Assembly (NCBI GenBank): GCA_002381565.1
Contig: DFWZ01000047.1
Location: 327-64,326, forward strand
Direction: 5' to 3'
Source of the DNA: Gallionella sp. UBA4121
Lineage (GTDB): Bacteria; Pseudomonadota; Gammaproteobacteria; Burkholderiales; Gallionellaceae
DNA: 64,000 nucleotides
Shown here: one piece after another, positions 52,462-61,190 of the stretch
Position numbering within the stretch: position 1 is the stretch's first letter
Layout: each line of letters begins with the position of its first letter
Notes under the pieces: generated by a model
Seen by the model: only the letters and a program-made list of their open reading frames with translations
What the model was told of the DNA's origin: nothing
Databases searched by the model: none
Program-made: the position numbers and the translations under genes

Positions 52462-53885
52462 TGTTTTTTCCTGCCGTAGTTATCGTCAAAACGTTGGATA
52501 TCATCCTCACCAAGGTATTCGCCGACCTGAATCTCGACAATATGCAGCGGCTCTCTGCCACGATTTTCAAGGCGATGTTTTGTGCCTATCGGTATATAGG
52601 TGCTTTGATTTTTAAGCACCGTAATTATATCGTCACCATTGGTGACGGTAGCTGTGCCGGAAACCACCACCCAGTGCTCGGAACGATACGCATGGCTTTG
52701 CAAACTCAGTCGCGCACCGGGAGCAACCTCGATGCGTTTCAGCTTGAAACCCTCCGGGTCTTCTTCCAGTACGGTGTAACTACCCCACGGACGGTTCACC
52801 TTGACATGATATACATGTTCAGACGCACCGCGCTCCTGCAACGTATCCACCACTTCCCTCACACGCTGGGTCTGATCGTTCCTTGAAATAAGAATGGCAT
52901 CGGCGGTTTCCACTACGCAAATGTCTTCCATCCCGATAGCCGCCACCAGACGTTTTTCAGCACGAATCAGGCTGTTCTTGCAGTCAATCGCAATCACGTT
53001 GCCTTGCAAGGCATTGCCGTTCTCGTCCTTAGCAGAAATTTCATGCACGGCCTGCCAGCTGCCGACATCATTCCAGCCGACATCGCAGGGAATCAATGAT
53101 ACACGGCTGGATTTCTCCAGCACACCATAATCTATGGAGATAGAAGGCATAGCGGCGAAGTATTTATCAACGGCTTGCTGAAAATTTCCCACCGTACGGC
53201 TCTCGGCAATAATGGTTTGAACAACCTGATAAACTTCAGGCAGGTGCAGCTTGATTTCAGCCATGATTACAGAGGCGCGCCAGACAAACATGCCGGAATT
53301 CCAGAAATAGCCACCTGCTGCGAGAAATTTCTCGGCAGTCGCATGGTCTGGTTTTTCGGTAAAGCGTTCCACCTCATAGACGCAGGATTGAGGATCGAGG
53401 AGTGAGGAATCAGGCCTGGTTTTGATGTAACCAAAGCCGGTATCAGGGCGGGTAGGTTGAATACCGAAAGTGACCAGCTTGCCACTCTCTGCAGCTGCAA
53501 TTGCAATATTCATATGCGCACGAAACTGAATTTCGTCTTTAATAACGTGATCGGCAGGCAGCACGACCATGATCGGGTCTGTGCCATCCGTCATCAATTG
53601 AGCCGCTGCCAGCGCAATTGCGGGAGCTGTGTTACGCCCGACAGGTTCAAACAGCGACTGATAGGGTAGAAGTGCGTGATATGCCTCGCCTTTGGCGTGC
53701 GATTCCTGCGTGACGATCAGCACGTTTTTGGTGCCAATAACCGGAGACAGGCGATTGATCGTGGTTTGCAGCAATGACGCATCGCCATCCAATGCCAAGA
53801 ACTGCTTGGGCAAGTGCTGGCGCGACAAAGGCCACAAGCGGCTGCCGCTGCCACCGGCAAGAATAACCGCATAAACACTACCCAT
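52455..53885 (-). CDS. manC: Mannose-1-phosphate guanylyltransferase / mannose-6-phosphate isomerase
   Basis: Bifunctional type II enzyme of 476 residues that makes GDP-mannose. N-terminal guanylyltransferase: L-A-G-G-S-G-S-R-L-W-P-L-S at 9-21 and F-T-E-K-P-D near 172; C-terminal cupin isomerase: R-P-W-G-S-Y-T-V-L near 365, with Q-S-H-A-Y-R-S-E-H-W-V near 400. A loop with R-P-D-S-S-L-L-D-P-Q-S after Y-I-K-T is repeat-encoded (53385-53412). The stop codon lies in a heptad. It overlaps the regulator gene by eight bases and would be the first sugar gene of the locus. Confidence 0.95.
   Translation of the reverse strand: MGSVYAVILAGGSGSRLWPLSRQHLPKQFLALDGDASLLQTTINRLSPVIGTKNVLIVTQESHAKGEAYHALLPYQSLFEPVGRNTAPAIALAAAQLMTDGTDPIMVVLPADHVIKDEIQFRAHMNIAIAAAESGKLVTFGIQPTRPDTGFGYIKTRPDSSLLDPQSCVYEVERFTEKPDHATAEKFLAAGGYFWNSGMFVWRASVIMAEIKLHLPEVYQVVQTIIAESRTVGNFQQAVDKYFAAMPSISIDYGVLEKSSRVSLIPCDVGWNDVGSWQAVHEISAKDENGNALQGNVIAIDCKNSLIRAEKRLVAAIGMEDICVVETADAILISRNDQTQRVREVVDTLQERGASEHVYHVKVNRPWGSYTVLEEDPEGFKLKRIEVAPGARLSLQSHAYRSEHWVVVSGTATVTNGDDIITVLKNQSTYIPIGTKHRLENRGREPLHIVEIQVGEYLGEDDIQRFDDNYGRKKQD
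53385..53412. repeat. Four tandem heptads inside manC
   Basis: Plus-strand units ggattga, ggatcga, ggagtga, ggaatca. They encode the extra Ser/Leu/Asp/Pro loop in the nucleotidyltransferase domain; frame kept. Confidence 0.85.
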
Positions 53886-54231
53886 GGATGACCTCCTTAA
53901 CCTGTTTAGACTCGCGCTTCAACTCCGCGATCTCCGCGCGCAGGCGTTCGTATTCTTGTGTTTTAATTTTAAGGAATTCCACTGTCATCAGTGCCTTGTG
54001 TTCAACCCCCTGCGGCGTAAGCAGGTAGGCATACGCCAGTTTGTTTTCGCTGTTGCGGAAGTTGGCAACTTTCAGGCAGCCTTTTTCTATCAACGCCTTC
54101 AGGCAGAAATTAACCTTGCCAAGACTGACACCCAGCCGTTTCGCCAAATCTCTTTGGGAAAGGCTGGGATTATCTTCCAGGGTTTTAAGCAAACTATAAC
54201 TGGTGGTATCGTCAAACATGGGTGCGTTCAT
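53878..54231 (-). CDS. MarR-type EPS-associated transcriptional regulator
   Basis: Small DNA-binding protein of 117 residues: winged helix-turn-helix in the first 75 residues (L-S-Q-R-D-L-A-K-R-L-G-V-S-L-G-K-V-N as recognition part) and a C-terminal coiled coil (about 80-115). This matches the EPS-associated MarR family often found at the head of exopolysaccharide loci in Proteobacteria. It overlaps manC by eight bases and follows rsmA by 42 bases, so it probably controls the glycan operon, perhaps in response to an unknown signal. ATG at 54231 is chosen; one four codons later is possible. Confidence 0.88.
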   Translation of the reverse strand: MNAPMFDDTTSYSLLKTLEDNPSLSQRDLAKRLGVSLGKVNFCLKALIEKGCLKVANFRNSENKLAYAYLLTPQGVEHKALMTVEFLKIKTQEYERLRAEIAELKRESKQVKEVIHG

Positions 54232-54273
54232 TCTGTGAACAGCCCGCATTAAAACAGCGGCAGCCCGAATCTG

Positions 54274-55068
54274 TCAAGCTGAAACCGTCTCAACGTGCCT
54301 CGCATCCAGATATGAAGCGATCCTGGCAAACTCTGCCACGGACAGATTCTCCGCGCGCAGCTGGGGATTAATGCCCAGCTGCGCAAACTCATCTTCATTT
54401 ATAAAACTGCGCAAGGTGTTGCGCAGCGTCTTGCGGCGCTGACCGAATGCGGTACCGACAATTTCGGCAAACAGCTTTTCATTGTGAACTATTATTTTAT
54501 CGGCGGGCAGCGGGATCATGCGCACGATGGCGGAATTCACCTTAGGCGCCGGGCGGAACGATTCCGGCGGCACATCGAGCAGTTTTTCCATATAAAAACG
54601 GTATTGCAGCATTACAGACAACCGCCCATAGGCCGGGGTTGACGGATCGGCCACCATGCGTTCGACCACTTCGTTTTGCAGCATGAAGTGCATGTCGGTG
54701 ATGCGATCCGCCGAGGCTGCGAAATGAAACAGCAGCGGCGATGAAATGTTGTAGGGCAGATTGCCGACGATGCGCAGTGGAGCGGCCAGGGTGGCGAGAT
54801 CAAATTTCAGCGCGTCTCCAGCATGAATGATCAGCTTCGAATTCGGCTGAGGGTAGTCGTTCTCCAGCCGCGCGATAATGTCGCGGTCGATTTCGACCAC
54901 ATGCAGACATTTTAATCGTTTCAGAAGTGGCCTGGTCAGCGCGCCCAGACCCGGGCCGATTTCCACCAGATTGTCATCGATTTCGGGACGGATCGCAGCG
55001 ATGATATCCGCGATGATGTTCTCGTCCACCAGAAAGTTCTGGCCGAATTTCTTTTTAGCTTTATGCAT
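54274..55068 (-). CDS. rsmA: 16S rRNA dimethyladenosine transferase
   Basis: KsgA/RsmA, 264 residues, dimethylates A1518 and A1519 in 16S rRNA. Signature blocks: K-K-F-G-Q-N-F-L-V-D near the start, V-E-I-G-P-G-L-G-A-L-T near 37 (SAM motif I) and the catalytic G-N-L-P-Y-N-I-S-S near 104. Last gene of the lptD-surA-pdxA-rsmA operon, 224 bases after pdxA, with a repeat element between them. Confidence 0.97.
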   Translation of the reverse strand: MHKAKKKFGQNFLVDENIIADIIAAIRPEIDDNLVEIGPGLGALTRPLLKRLKCLHVVEIDRDIIARLENDYPQPNSKLIIHAGDALKFDLATLAAPLRIVGNLPYNISSPLLFHFAASADRITDMHFMLQNEVVERMVADPSTPAYGRLSVMLQYRFYMEKLLDVPPESFRPAPKVNSAIVRMIPLPADKIIVHNEKLFAEIVGTAFGQRRKTLRNTLRSFINEDEFAQLGINPQLRAENLSVAEFARIASYLDARHVETVSA

Positions 55069-55091
55069 TTTATAAACCTGGAAAGCGCTAT

Positions 55092-55265
55092 CTCACGCGG
55101 AGACGCGGAGAAAAACAAAAATACAAATAACTTAACTTCAGATCCATTATTAAATCGCCAAAGAATAAACACACACTAAATCAATAATAAATCATCTACG
55201 TTCAACTCTAATTCGATGGATATCCTGTGCAGAATGTCGCTTTTACCCCGCGTTTCCGCGTGAGG
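55092..55265. repeat. MITE-like element with ~18-bp terminal inverted repeats
   Basis: Left arm CTCACGCGGAGACGCGG (from 55092) and right arm ending CCGCGTTTCCGCGTGAG (to 55265) are inverted copies with one mismatch. They flank about 135 bp of AT-rich DNA with no gene. The layout is that of a small non-autonomous insertion or REP/BIME-type element. No clear target-site duplication was seen. Confidence 0.65.
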
Positions 55266-55292
55266 TGGTTTTTGGTTTCTGTTTACCAACGG

Positions 55293-56345
55293 TTACGATG
55301 CTAAACGCTCAAACTGAGCCATCTGTGTCGCGACCCGGATCGCCTCCAAAAGACTGCCGCCCTCAGCACGGCCCGTTCCAGCCAGATCCAGTGCCGTGCC
55401 GTGATCCACCGAAGTGCGGATGATCGGCATACCCAGCGTGACATTCACCCCCTGACCGAAGCTCGCATGCTTTAAGACCGGCAGCCCCTGATCGTGGTAC
55501 ATGGAGAGCACGCAATCGCATTGCGCCAGATTACCCGGCGTAAACAGGGTGTCGGCGGGCAGCGGCGCGCTGACATTCATCCCCTCCAAACGCAGCTTGT
55601 CCAGCACGGGAATCATCACCTCGATCTCCTCGCGCCCCAGGTATCCGCCTTCACCCGCATGAGGATTCAGTCCCGCCACCAGTATGCGCGGTCTGTTTAT
55701 ACCGAAGCGACGTTGCAGGTCGAGATGGATGATGCGCAACACCTTCTCCAGCAACCCAGCGGTAATCGCATCCGGCACTTCTCTCAAGGGCAGATGCGTA
55801 GTAGCCAGCGCAACACGCATCCCGCCGCCGATCAGCATCATCACCACCTGCGGCGTCTGTGTCAGCTCGGCCAGAAATTCGGTATGTCCGGTAAAAACAA
55901 TTCCGGCATCGTTGATGATGCCTTTATGAACAGGCGCCGTCACCATGCCGGAAAACTCGCCCGACAGACAACCCTCTGCTGCACGGCGCAACGTCTCCAG
56001 CACGTAATTGCTGTTTGCAGCATTCAGTACACCGGGCACAGAGGGCGCGGCAAGCGGCACGTGAATGACGGATAGTGAATTGGTAAGTGGTAAGTGGCAA
56101 GTGGTAAGTGGCGAGTCGTGAGGCGTGAAGTGTGAGATGTGTTCTCCCCACTCTCCACTCCCCACTCCCGACTTACCAGGGTTCCATTCACTGATTTCCA
56201 GGTCTATACCCAGCAGCTGTGCACGCTGTTGCAACAGATGCTTGTCGGCAACCACGACCACGCCTGGTCCGGCAAGTTGCACACACAGCTCCGGGCCTAT
56301 GCCCGCAGGTTCGCCCGCCGTGATGACCAGCGGCCCGGCATTCAC
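55293..56345 (-). CDS. pdxA: 4-hydroxythreonine-4-phosphate dehydrogenase
   Basis: Vitamin B6 pathway enzyme of 350 residues (relatives are ~330). Blocks seen: I-T-A-G-E-P-A-G-I-G-P-E-L at 8-20, G-H-T-E-F-L near 174, N-P-H-A-G-E-G-G near 249 and D-Q-G-L-P-V-L-K-H near 305. The gene carries 98 bp of heptads that add about 33 residues (H, T, P, S-rich) in the loop around residues 55-90, a poorly conserved zone in the family. Start is GTG at 56345 directly after the surA stop. Part of the lptD operon. Confidence 0.95.
   Translation of the reverse strand: MNAGPLVITAGEPAGIGPELCVQLAGPGVVVVADKHLLQQRAQLLGIDLEISEWNPGKSGVGSGEWGEHISHFTPHDSPLTTCHLPLTNSLSVIHVPLAAPSVPGVLNAANSNYVLETLRRAAEGCLSGEFSGMVTAPVHKGIINDAGIVFTGHTEFLAELTQTPQVVMMLIGGGMRVALATTHLPLREVPDAITAGLLEKVLRIIHLDLQRRFGINRPRILVAGLNPHAGEGGYLGREEIEVMIPVLDKLRLEGMNVSAPLPADTLFTPGNLAQCDCVLSMYHDQGLPVLKHASFGQGVNVTLGMPIIRTSVDHGTALDLAGTGRAEGGSLLEAIRVATQMAQFERLAS
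56082..56179. repeat. Fourteen heptads forming an inverted tract inside pdxA
   Basis: Plus-strand units: ggtaagt twice, ggcaagt, ggtaagt, ggcgagt, three diverged units, then tgtgttc and units of the opposite orientation (tccccac, tctccac, tccccac, tcccgac, ttaccag). The two halves are imperfect inverted copies that could form a long hairpin in mRNA. Largest heptad tract in the window. Confidence 0.9.
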
Positions 56346-57668
56346 CTACTTCTGCTCATCGTCAAGGTGATATTCAACAAACGCGCGGTCACGCAGTTGA
56401 CGCAACCAGTCCTGGTACAGCTCCTCGGATTTGAAGGATCCGATGGATGCACGCGCCTGCTGGCGTTTCTGCTGTTCGCTGACATCGGCATTACGCCGTG
56501 CAAGTACCTGAATCAAATGCCAGCCGAACTGAGTTTCCACCATGCCGATCTCGCCGACTTTCAGCTTGTTGAGCTCCTCTTCAAATTCAGGCACCGTCTG
56601 CCCGGGCGACAACCAGTCCAGATCACCGCCTTGCTGCGCGCTGCCATCCTGCGAATAACGCTTGGCCTGTTCGGCAAAATCGGCTCCGCCATCGATGCGC
56701 TGCTTGATTTCCAGTATGCGTTTTTTGGCCTCGGCGGGAGTCACGATTTCACTGGTTTTGATCAGAATATGCCGCGCATGCGTCTGCGTAATCACCACAG
56801 GCGCGCTGCCGCTGCGCTTTTCGACTAATTTCAGGATATGAAAACCGCTCGGGCTGCGCAACACCGCCGTATTCTGACCGGGCTTGAGCGTCTTCAATTC
56901 ATCCATGAACAGCGGAGGAATGCGATCGGTCGGACGCCAGCCCAGATCCCCGCCTTTGAGCGCATCCTTCGCATCCGAAGTACCCGCCGCCACTTGCGCA
57001 AAATCAGCCCCGCCGGCGAGTTGCGCCAGCGCATGATCGGCACGCTCGCGTGCCGCACGAATCTTGTCCGCACTGGCCTGTTCAGGCACAACTACCAGAA
57101 TATGGGCCAGGTGATACTCTTCATTCGCAAGACCCATCTTGGATTTATTGGCGAGGTAGTTGTCCACCTCGGTATCGCTGATGACCAGTTTGCTCTCGAC
57201 TTCGCGCTCCCGCAGCCTGGTGGATACGATTTCCGCACGAATTTCTTCGCGGAATTTTTTGATATTCACGCCTTCAGCCTCGAGCTTGGCAAGAAATTCG
57301 GCCAGCGTGGCAAACTTGTTCTGCTGGGCAATGCGCGTCATTGCCACATCCAGCTGGGTATCGTCCACGCGCACCCCGCTTTCCTTGGCATACTGCGCTT
57401 GCAGCATGTCGGCAATCATGCGTTCGAGAATTTGTTTTTCCAGCACAGACTGCTCCGGCAATGGCGTACCCTGCTTCTGCAACTGGCCCACTACCGTACG
57501 CACCCTCTCGTCCAGTTCATGACGGGTAATCACGTCATCGTTTACCACCGCCACCACCTTGTCTATGGTCGCCACCTGTGATTGCGGATCGATTTGTTCA
57601 ACGGCAAAGACGGGGACAGATATCAGCAGCACTGCACTCAGGAAAACGGGTATTTTGATTTTAGACAT
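56346..57668 (-). CDS. surA: Periplasmic peptidyl-prolyl isomerase/chaperone SurA
   Basis: Outer-membrane-protein chaperone of 440 residues. A signal peptide (K-I-K, then hydrophobic core to V-F-A) is followed by the N-terminal SurA domain and two parvulin domains (about 180-285 and 290-395), each ending in an F-H-I-L-K / W-H-L-I-Q type block. It escorts LptD and porins. The second in-frame ATG (57668) gives a normal signal peptide; the first is two codons upstream. It lies between lptD and pdxA as in most Proteobacteria. Confidence 0.96.
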   Translation of the reverse strand: MSKIKIPVFLSAVLLISVPVFAVEQIDPQSQVATIDKVVAVVNDDVITRHELDERVRTVVGQLQKQGTPLPEQSVLEKQILERMIADMLQAQYAKESGVRVDDTQLDVAMTRIAQQNKFATLAEFLAKLEAEGVNIKKFREEIRAEIVSTRLREREVESKLVISDTEVDNYLANKSKMGLANEEYHLAHILVVVPEQASADKIRAARERADHALAQLAGGADFAQVAAGTSDAKDALKGGDLGWRPTDRIPPLFMDELKTLKPGQNTAVLRSPSGFHILKLVEKRSGSAPVVITQTHARHILIKTSEIVTPAEAKKRILEIKQRIDGGADFAEQAKRYSQDGSAQQGGDLDWLSPGQTVPEFEEELNKLKVGEIGMVETQFGWHLIQVLARRNADVSEQQKRQQARASIGSFKSEELYQDWLRQLRDRAFVEYHLDDEQK

Positions 57669-57690
57669 GATCATCTTTCATACTTAAAAA

Positions 57691-60042
57691 TTAAGGCAGA
57701 ACCGGGGCACCTGCAGGAGCAGTCTTCGATTGTGTATAGCCAGGCACACTCTGTTTAAGCAGCATCAGCGGGTCCGATCCCACTTTGATCAGATCGTTCA
57801 ATTCCAGCTGAATAAGTATCCCGGTATTGGTCAGGGGCACAACCCCGCCTGCACCGTCTGAAACAAGACCGGCAGTAAAGCTGTGCACCACCATACGCAG
57901 CGTCCAGCAGCTTTGTTCGTATTCGAGCCCTGCGACCGCATTCAGCAGCATCTTGTCCAGGAAGGAATAATTCCATTGTCCCACCGCATGCCAGTGTCTG
58001 GACAACGGCCATTGTCCGGAAACATTTATCTGGCGCAGCGCGGGCGCAGCGACCGCATAGTTACTCCCGCCTATCGTGGTGTAAGGTATCCCGTAAACAG
58101 TCGGGTAGACGACGCCGTTGACCAGGGCGCTCCCTGTCGGGTTGGCTACGCCTGGCATCAGCGCACCGAGCGTATTACTGACGAAACGGTAGCCCAGGTT
58201 AAGCACCTTTCCCGCCTCGGGACGATAGCTGGCCGTGATATTGTAGTGCTGAATCTCGGACAGGGCGGGACTATACTGCAACTCGCTGTCCAGCGACCAG
58301 GCGGCGCTGATGCGGCCAACCGCTCCCAGCAGAATATCCGATTTATTGTTCGATGTCGTGGGCGCAACCAGATTAACCTGCGGCGTGCTGAAACTGAAAC
58401 GCTCAGCTACCGACAGCTTCAGGTGCTCGACTCCGTCATCCTGCCCCAGAAATCGCGAGATCAGCGCCAGCGTGATCTGATTCGCATCCCCGATGCGATC
58501 ATAGCCAATCAGACGATTTTCCGTGAACATCTGGGCAAAACTCAACGGAATCTGTGCCGAATCAAAGACCGGCAACTGATCCTGATTTTTATAGGGCACG
58601 TACACATAATAGGCGCGCGGCTCCAGCGTATTCAGGTAGCTCTTTCCCAGCAGATCCATGTTCCTTTCAAATGCAGCGCCGCTGTCCAGGCTGAACATCG
58701 GCAGGATGCGCGTTGTATCCGGTATCCCTGTCGCGTTATTGGCTCCCATCACATACTGGGTGCTGTTCAGGGTAAACTTCGGCGTGAGGTAATAGCCGGG
58801 CGCATTGACCAGCTGGTAACTGACGCTCGGGGCGATCACCAGCCGCTGGCCATTGAGCGCGGTGGGATGACTGAAACTCACATACTCGCCTGCAAAAGCA
58901 ATATTTGCATCATCGTAACTCTTTGCGCCGTTCAGCGTAAATTGAGGCAGCCTGGCATAAGGCACGCCTATCGGCGCCAGCGGATCCTGCAAGGTCTGGT
59001 AGTGTTGCAAGCGCGCGGTGCCGCTCCACCAGCCTGCGTTATAGTTAAGGGCCGCATCCTGCAGCAGGTTCACTTGCGAAGTGATGTTCACCACATCGGC
59101 CAGATCCCGGTAGTAGGCATTATCCGAGACGCGATTTAAATCGAGACTGCCGGTCAATCCTCCGCCAAACGATTCGTAGTGTTTCAGGCCGAATCGGGCG
59201 CGATTGCCGCCGGTCAACGCGTCATTGGGCAACACATCGGCGTGCACCTCACCCGCATAATCTGAATTCAGATAGCGGAATTCATTATTTAACTGGAGGC
59301 CGCGCTTGGCCAGAATACGGGGGGAAATGGTCGCATCATAGTTAGGTGCAATGTTCCAGTAATAAGGCAGGATCAGCTGGCTGCCGCTGGTCGTGGTGCC
59401 GCCGAATGTCGGCGACAGGAAACCGGATTTGCGCTGATTTCCCAGCGGGAAACTCATCAGGGGAGAATACAGGATAGGCACATCCATGAATTCCACCCAT
59501 GCCTGATGGGCGACGCCCACCTGCTGGTCGCGGTCTATTTCAAGGCTGTTCATCTTGACCAGCCAGTCCTGATCATCGGCACGGCAGGTCGTATAAGTCG
59601 CGTTCTCCAGGCTGTAATGTTGCTGATCCTGTATATGCGCGATATCGCCGGAACCGCGTCCGCCCGTCTCCTTCAGGAAGAATACCGGCTGCTCCATGAA
59701 GCCGGCATGCGTATCCATATTCAGTTTCATATATGGCCCGCTCATGGTGTTGCCATTTTGCTCCACCACAACCGAGTCGAACCCTTCGACGTCGCCCGTT
59801 TCCTGGTTATACAACAGGCGATTTGCGCTTACTTTCTGGTCGGATTTGGTCAGAATGGCGTTGCCGGTTGCTTCTACCTGATCCTTCTTGTCGCCCGTCA
59901 GGTGATCAGCTTCCAGAAAAACGGGCACTTCCTGCGTGACGGCAGTCTTGTCATCCTTCAGCGCGCGCGCCTCTTCAGCCACGGCAGGATGGGCAAAAGC
60001 ACAAAGCAAAGTGAGCGCAACAGGCTTGAGACGAAACCGCAT
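57691..60042 (-). CDS. lptD: LPS-assembly outer-membrane protein LptD
   Basis: Outer-membrane translocon that inserts LPS with LptE. The 783 residues show a signal peptide (M-R-F-R … P-A-V-A-E), an N-terminal LptA-like jellyroll (V-F-L-E-A-D-H-L-T-G … V-E-A-T-G-N-A near 40-60) and a long beta-barrel domain from about residue 190. Several Cys typical of LptD are seen: one at about 153 (Y-T-T-C-R-A-D) and one near the C-terminus (Q-S-C-W-T-L-R). First gene of the operon; promoter must lie in the 61 bases shared with amgK. Confidence 0.96.
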   Translation of the reverse strand: MRFRLKPVALTLLCAFAHPAVAEEARALKDDKTAVTQEVPVFLEADHLTGDKKDQVEATGNAILTKSDQKVSANRLLYNQETGDVEGFDSVVVEQNGNTMSGPYMKLNMDTHAGFMEQPVFFLKETGGRGSGDIAHIQDQQHYSLENATYTTCRADDQDWLVKMNSLEIDRDQQVGVAHQAWVEFMDVPILYSPLMSFPLGNQRKSGFLSPTFGGTTTSGSQLILPYYWNIAPNYDATISPRILAKRGLQLNNEFRYLNSDYAGEVHADVLPNDALTGGNRARFGLKHYESFGGGLTGSLDLNRVSDNAYYRDLADVVNITSQVNLLQDAALNYNAGWWSGTARLQHYQTLQDPLAPIGVPYARLPQFTLNGAKSYDDANIAFAGEYVSFSHPTALNGQRLVIAPSVSYQLVNAPGYYLTPKFTLNSTQYVMGANNATGIPDTTRILPMFSLDSGAAFERNMDLLGKSYLNTLEPRAYYVYVPYKNQDQLPVFDSAQIPLSFAQMFTENRLIGYDRIGDANQITLALISRFLGQDDGVEHLKLSVAERFSFSTPQVNLVAPTTSNNKSDILLGAVGRISAAWSLDSELQYSPALSEIQHYNITASYRPEAGKVLNLGYRFVSNTLGALMPGVANPTGSALVNGVVYPTVYGIPYTTIGGSNYAVAAPALRQINVSGQWPLSRHWHAVGQWNYSFLDKMLLNAVAGLEYEQSCWTLRMVVHSFTAGLVSDGAGGVVPLTNTGILIQLELNDLIKVGSDPLMLLKQSVPGYTQSKTAPAGAPVLP

Positions 60043-60103
60043 AATATTGTTATGGTGTTAAACTTTTGCAAGTTTACCATTAAGCCCAGTCCAAAAGCCC
60101 ACT
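60043..60103. promoter_or_regulatory. Divergent promoter region lptD / amgK
   Basis: Only 61 AT-rich bases separate the two divergent start codons, so at least part of both control regions is here. It holds an AACTTTTGCAAGTT imperfect palindrome (60060-60073). No sigma-70 boxes can be called with confidence. Confidence 0.4.
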
Positions 60104-61099
60104 ATGCAACGTCAACAACAACTCAATCTGTGGCTGCAAAGCCAATTTCCCGGCGAAACATTCAGCCTGACGCCCGCTTCCAGTGACGCCAGCTTCCGCC
60201 GCTATTTTCGTGCCAACTTCAAAGATCGCAGCCTGATCGTGATGGATGCGCCCCCCGAGCACGAAGACTGCCGGCCTTTTTTGCATGTCGCCAGATTATT
60301 CGAGGAAGCCGGAACCCATGTACCTCACGTCTATGCAGATGACCTGACACAAGGTTTTCTGCTGCTGTCTGATCTTGGCAATACCACCTACCTGCAAGCC
60401 CTGACAGCAGAAAATGCACGCGGCTTATACAGCGCTGCCACCGACGCACTGGTCAAAATCCAGCTCGCATCAAAGGAGCTGGAATTGCCGCCTTATGACG
60501 AAGCGCTGCTGTTGCGCGAGATGCGCCTGTTCCCCGAGTGGTATATCAGCAAACATCTTGGCGTGACATTAACCTCCGCACAGAACGCCAAACTTGAAAC
60601 CGTCTTCGCGCGCATCGTTGCCAACAATCTCGCCCAACCGCGCGTCTATGTGCACCGCGACTATCACTCGCGCAATCTGATGCTGACCGAACCCAATCCG
60701 GGCATCATCGATTTTCAGGATGCGGTCTATGGCCCGATCACCTACGATCTGGCCTCGTTGTTCAAGGACGCCTATATAAAATGGGATGAGGAAGTAATCA
60801 TCGACTGGCTGATCGGCTACTGGGAAAAGGCGCGCAGCGCAGGTCTTCCGGTGCAGGAGGACTTCGGCGCGTTCTACCGCGATTTTGAGCTGATGGGCGC
60901 TCAGCGCCACATCAAGGTGCTGGGCATTTTTGCACGCCTGTACCACCGCGATGGCAAGGACGGCTATCTCAAAGACATGCCGCTGGTAATGAGCTATCTG
61001 CGCGCCGCCGCTGCACGTTATGTGGACCTCAAGCCCCTGTTCAATCTGCTCAATGAACTGGAGCCGCCCGAAGAGGCGCCGACGGGGTACGGGTTTTGA
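60104..61099 (+). CDS. amgK: MurNAc/GlcNAc anomeric kinase AmgK
   Basis: Cell-wall recycling kinase of 331 residues that makes MurNAc-1-phosphate. Aminoglycoside-phosphotransferase fold: S-S-D-A-S-F-R-R-Y-F-R near residue 26, V-H-R-D-Y-H-S-R-N-L-M near 184 with catalytic Asp, and I-I-D-F-Q-D-A near 203. The next gene is murU, its pathway partner, the common pairing in Beta- and Gammaproteobacteria. Divergent from lptD. Confidence 0.92.
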   Translation: MQRQQQLNLWLQSQFPGETFSLTPASSDASFRRYFRANFKDRSLIVMDAPPEHEDCRPFLHVARLFEEAGTHVPHVYADDLTQGFLLLSDLGNTTYLQALTAENARGLYSAATDALVKIQLASKELELPPYDEALLLREMRLFPEWYISKHLGVTLTSAQNAKLETVFARIVANNLAQPRVYVHRDYHSRNLMLTEPNPGIIDFQDAVYGPITYDLASLFKDAYIKWDEEVIIDWLIGYWEKARSAGLPVQEDFGAFYRDFELMGAQRHIKVLGIFARLYHRDGKDGYLKDMPLVMSYLRAAAARYVDLKPLFNLLNELEPPEEAPTGYGF

Positions 61100-61127
61100 T
61101 GACAGACGCAACGTTGATGCTGCGCAT

Positions 61128-61168
61128 CTCCCTCACCCTAACCCTCTCCCGCCTTGCTGGCGAGGGAG
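61128..61168. repeat. REP-like palindromic element between amgK and murU
   Basis: Sequence of the CTCCCTCACCCTAACCCTCTCCC type followed by a loop and GGCGAGGGAG, an imperfect stem-loop. This pattern is widespread as an extragenic repeat in Proteobacteria. A shorter relative is inside murU. Confidence 0.7.
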
Positions 61169-61190
61169 CAAACGTGAAAGACATACAACC

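Noticed and set aside
56082..56179. CRISPR array
   Set aside because: Units are 7 bp with no spacers, and they lie inside pdxA.
56838..57581. Open frame opposite surA
   Set aside because: Mirror of the SurA coding frame; SurA has signal peptide and parvulin domains.
57883..59139. Long open frame on the plus strand opposite lptD
   Set aside because: It has no recognisable domain, is wholly antisense to a certain lptD, and its composition is that of a mirror frame.
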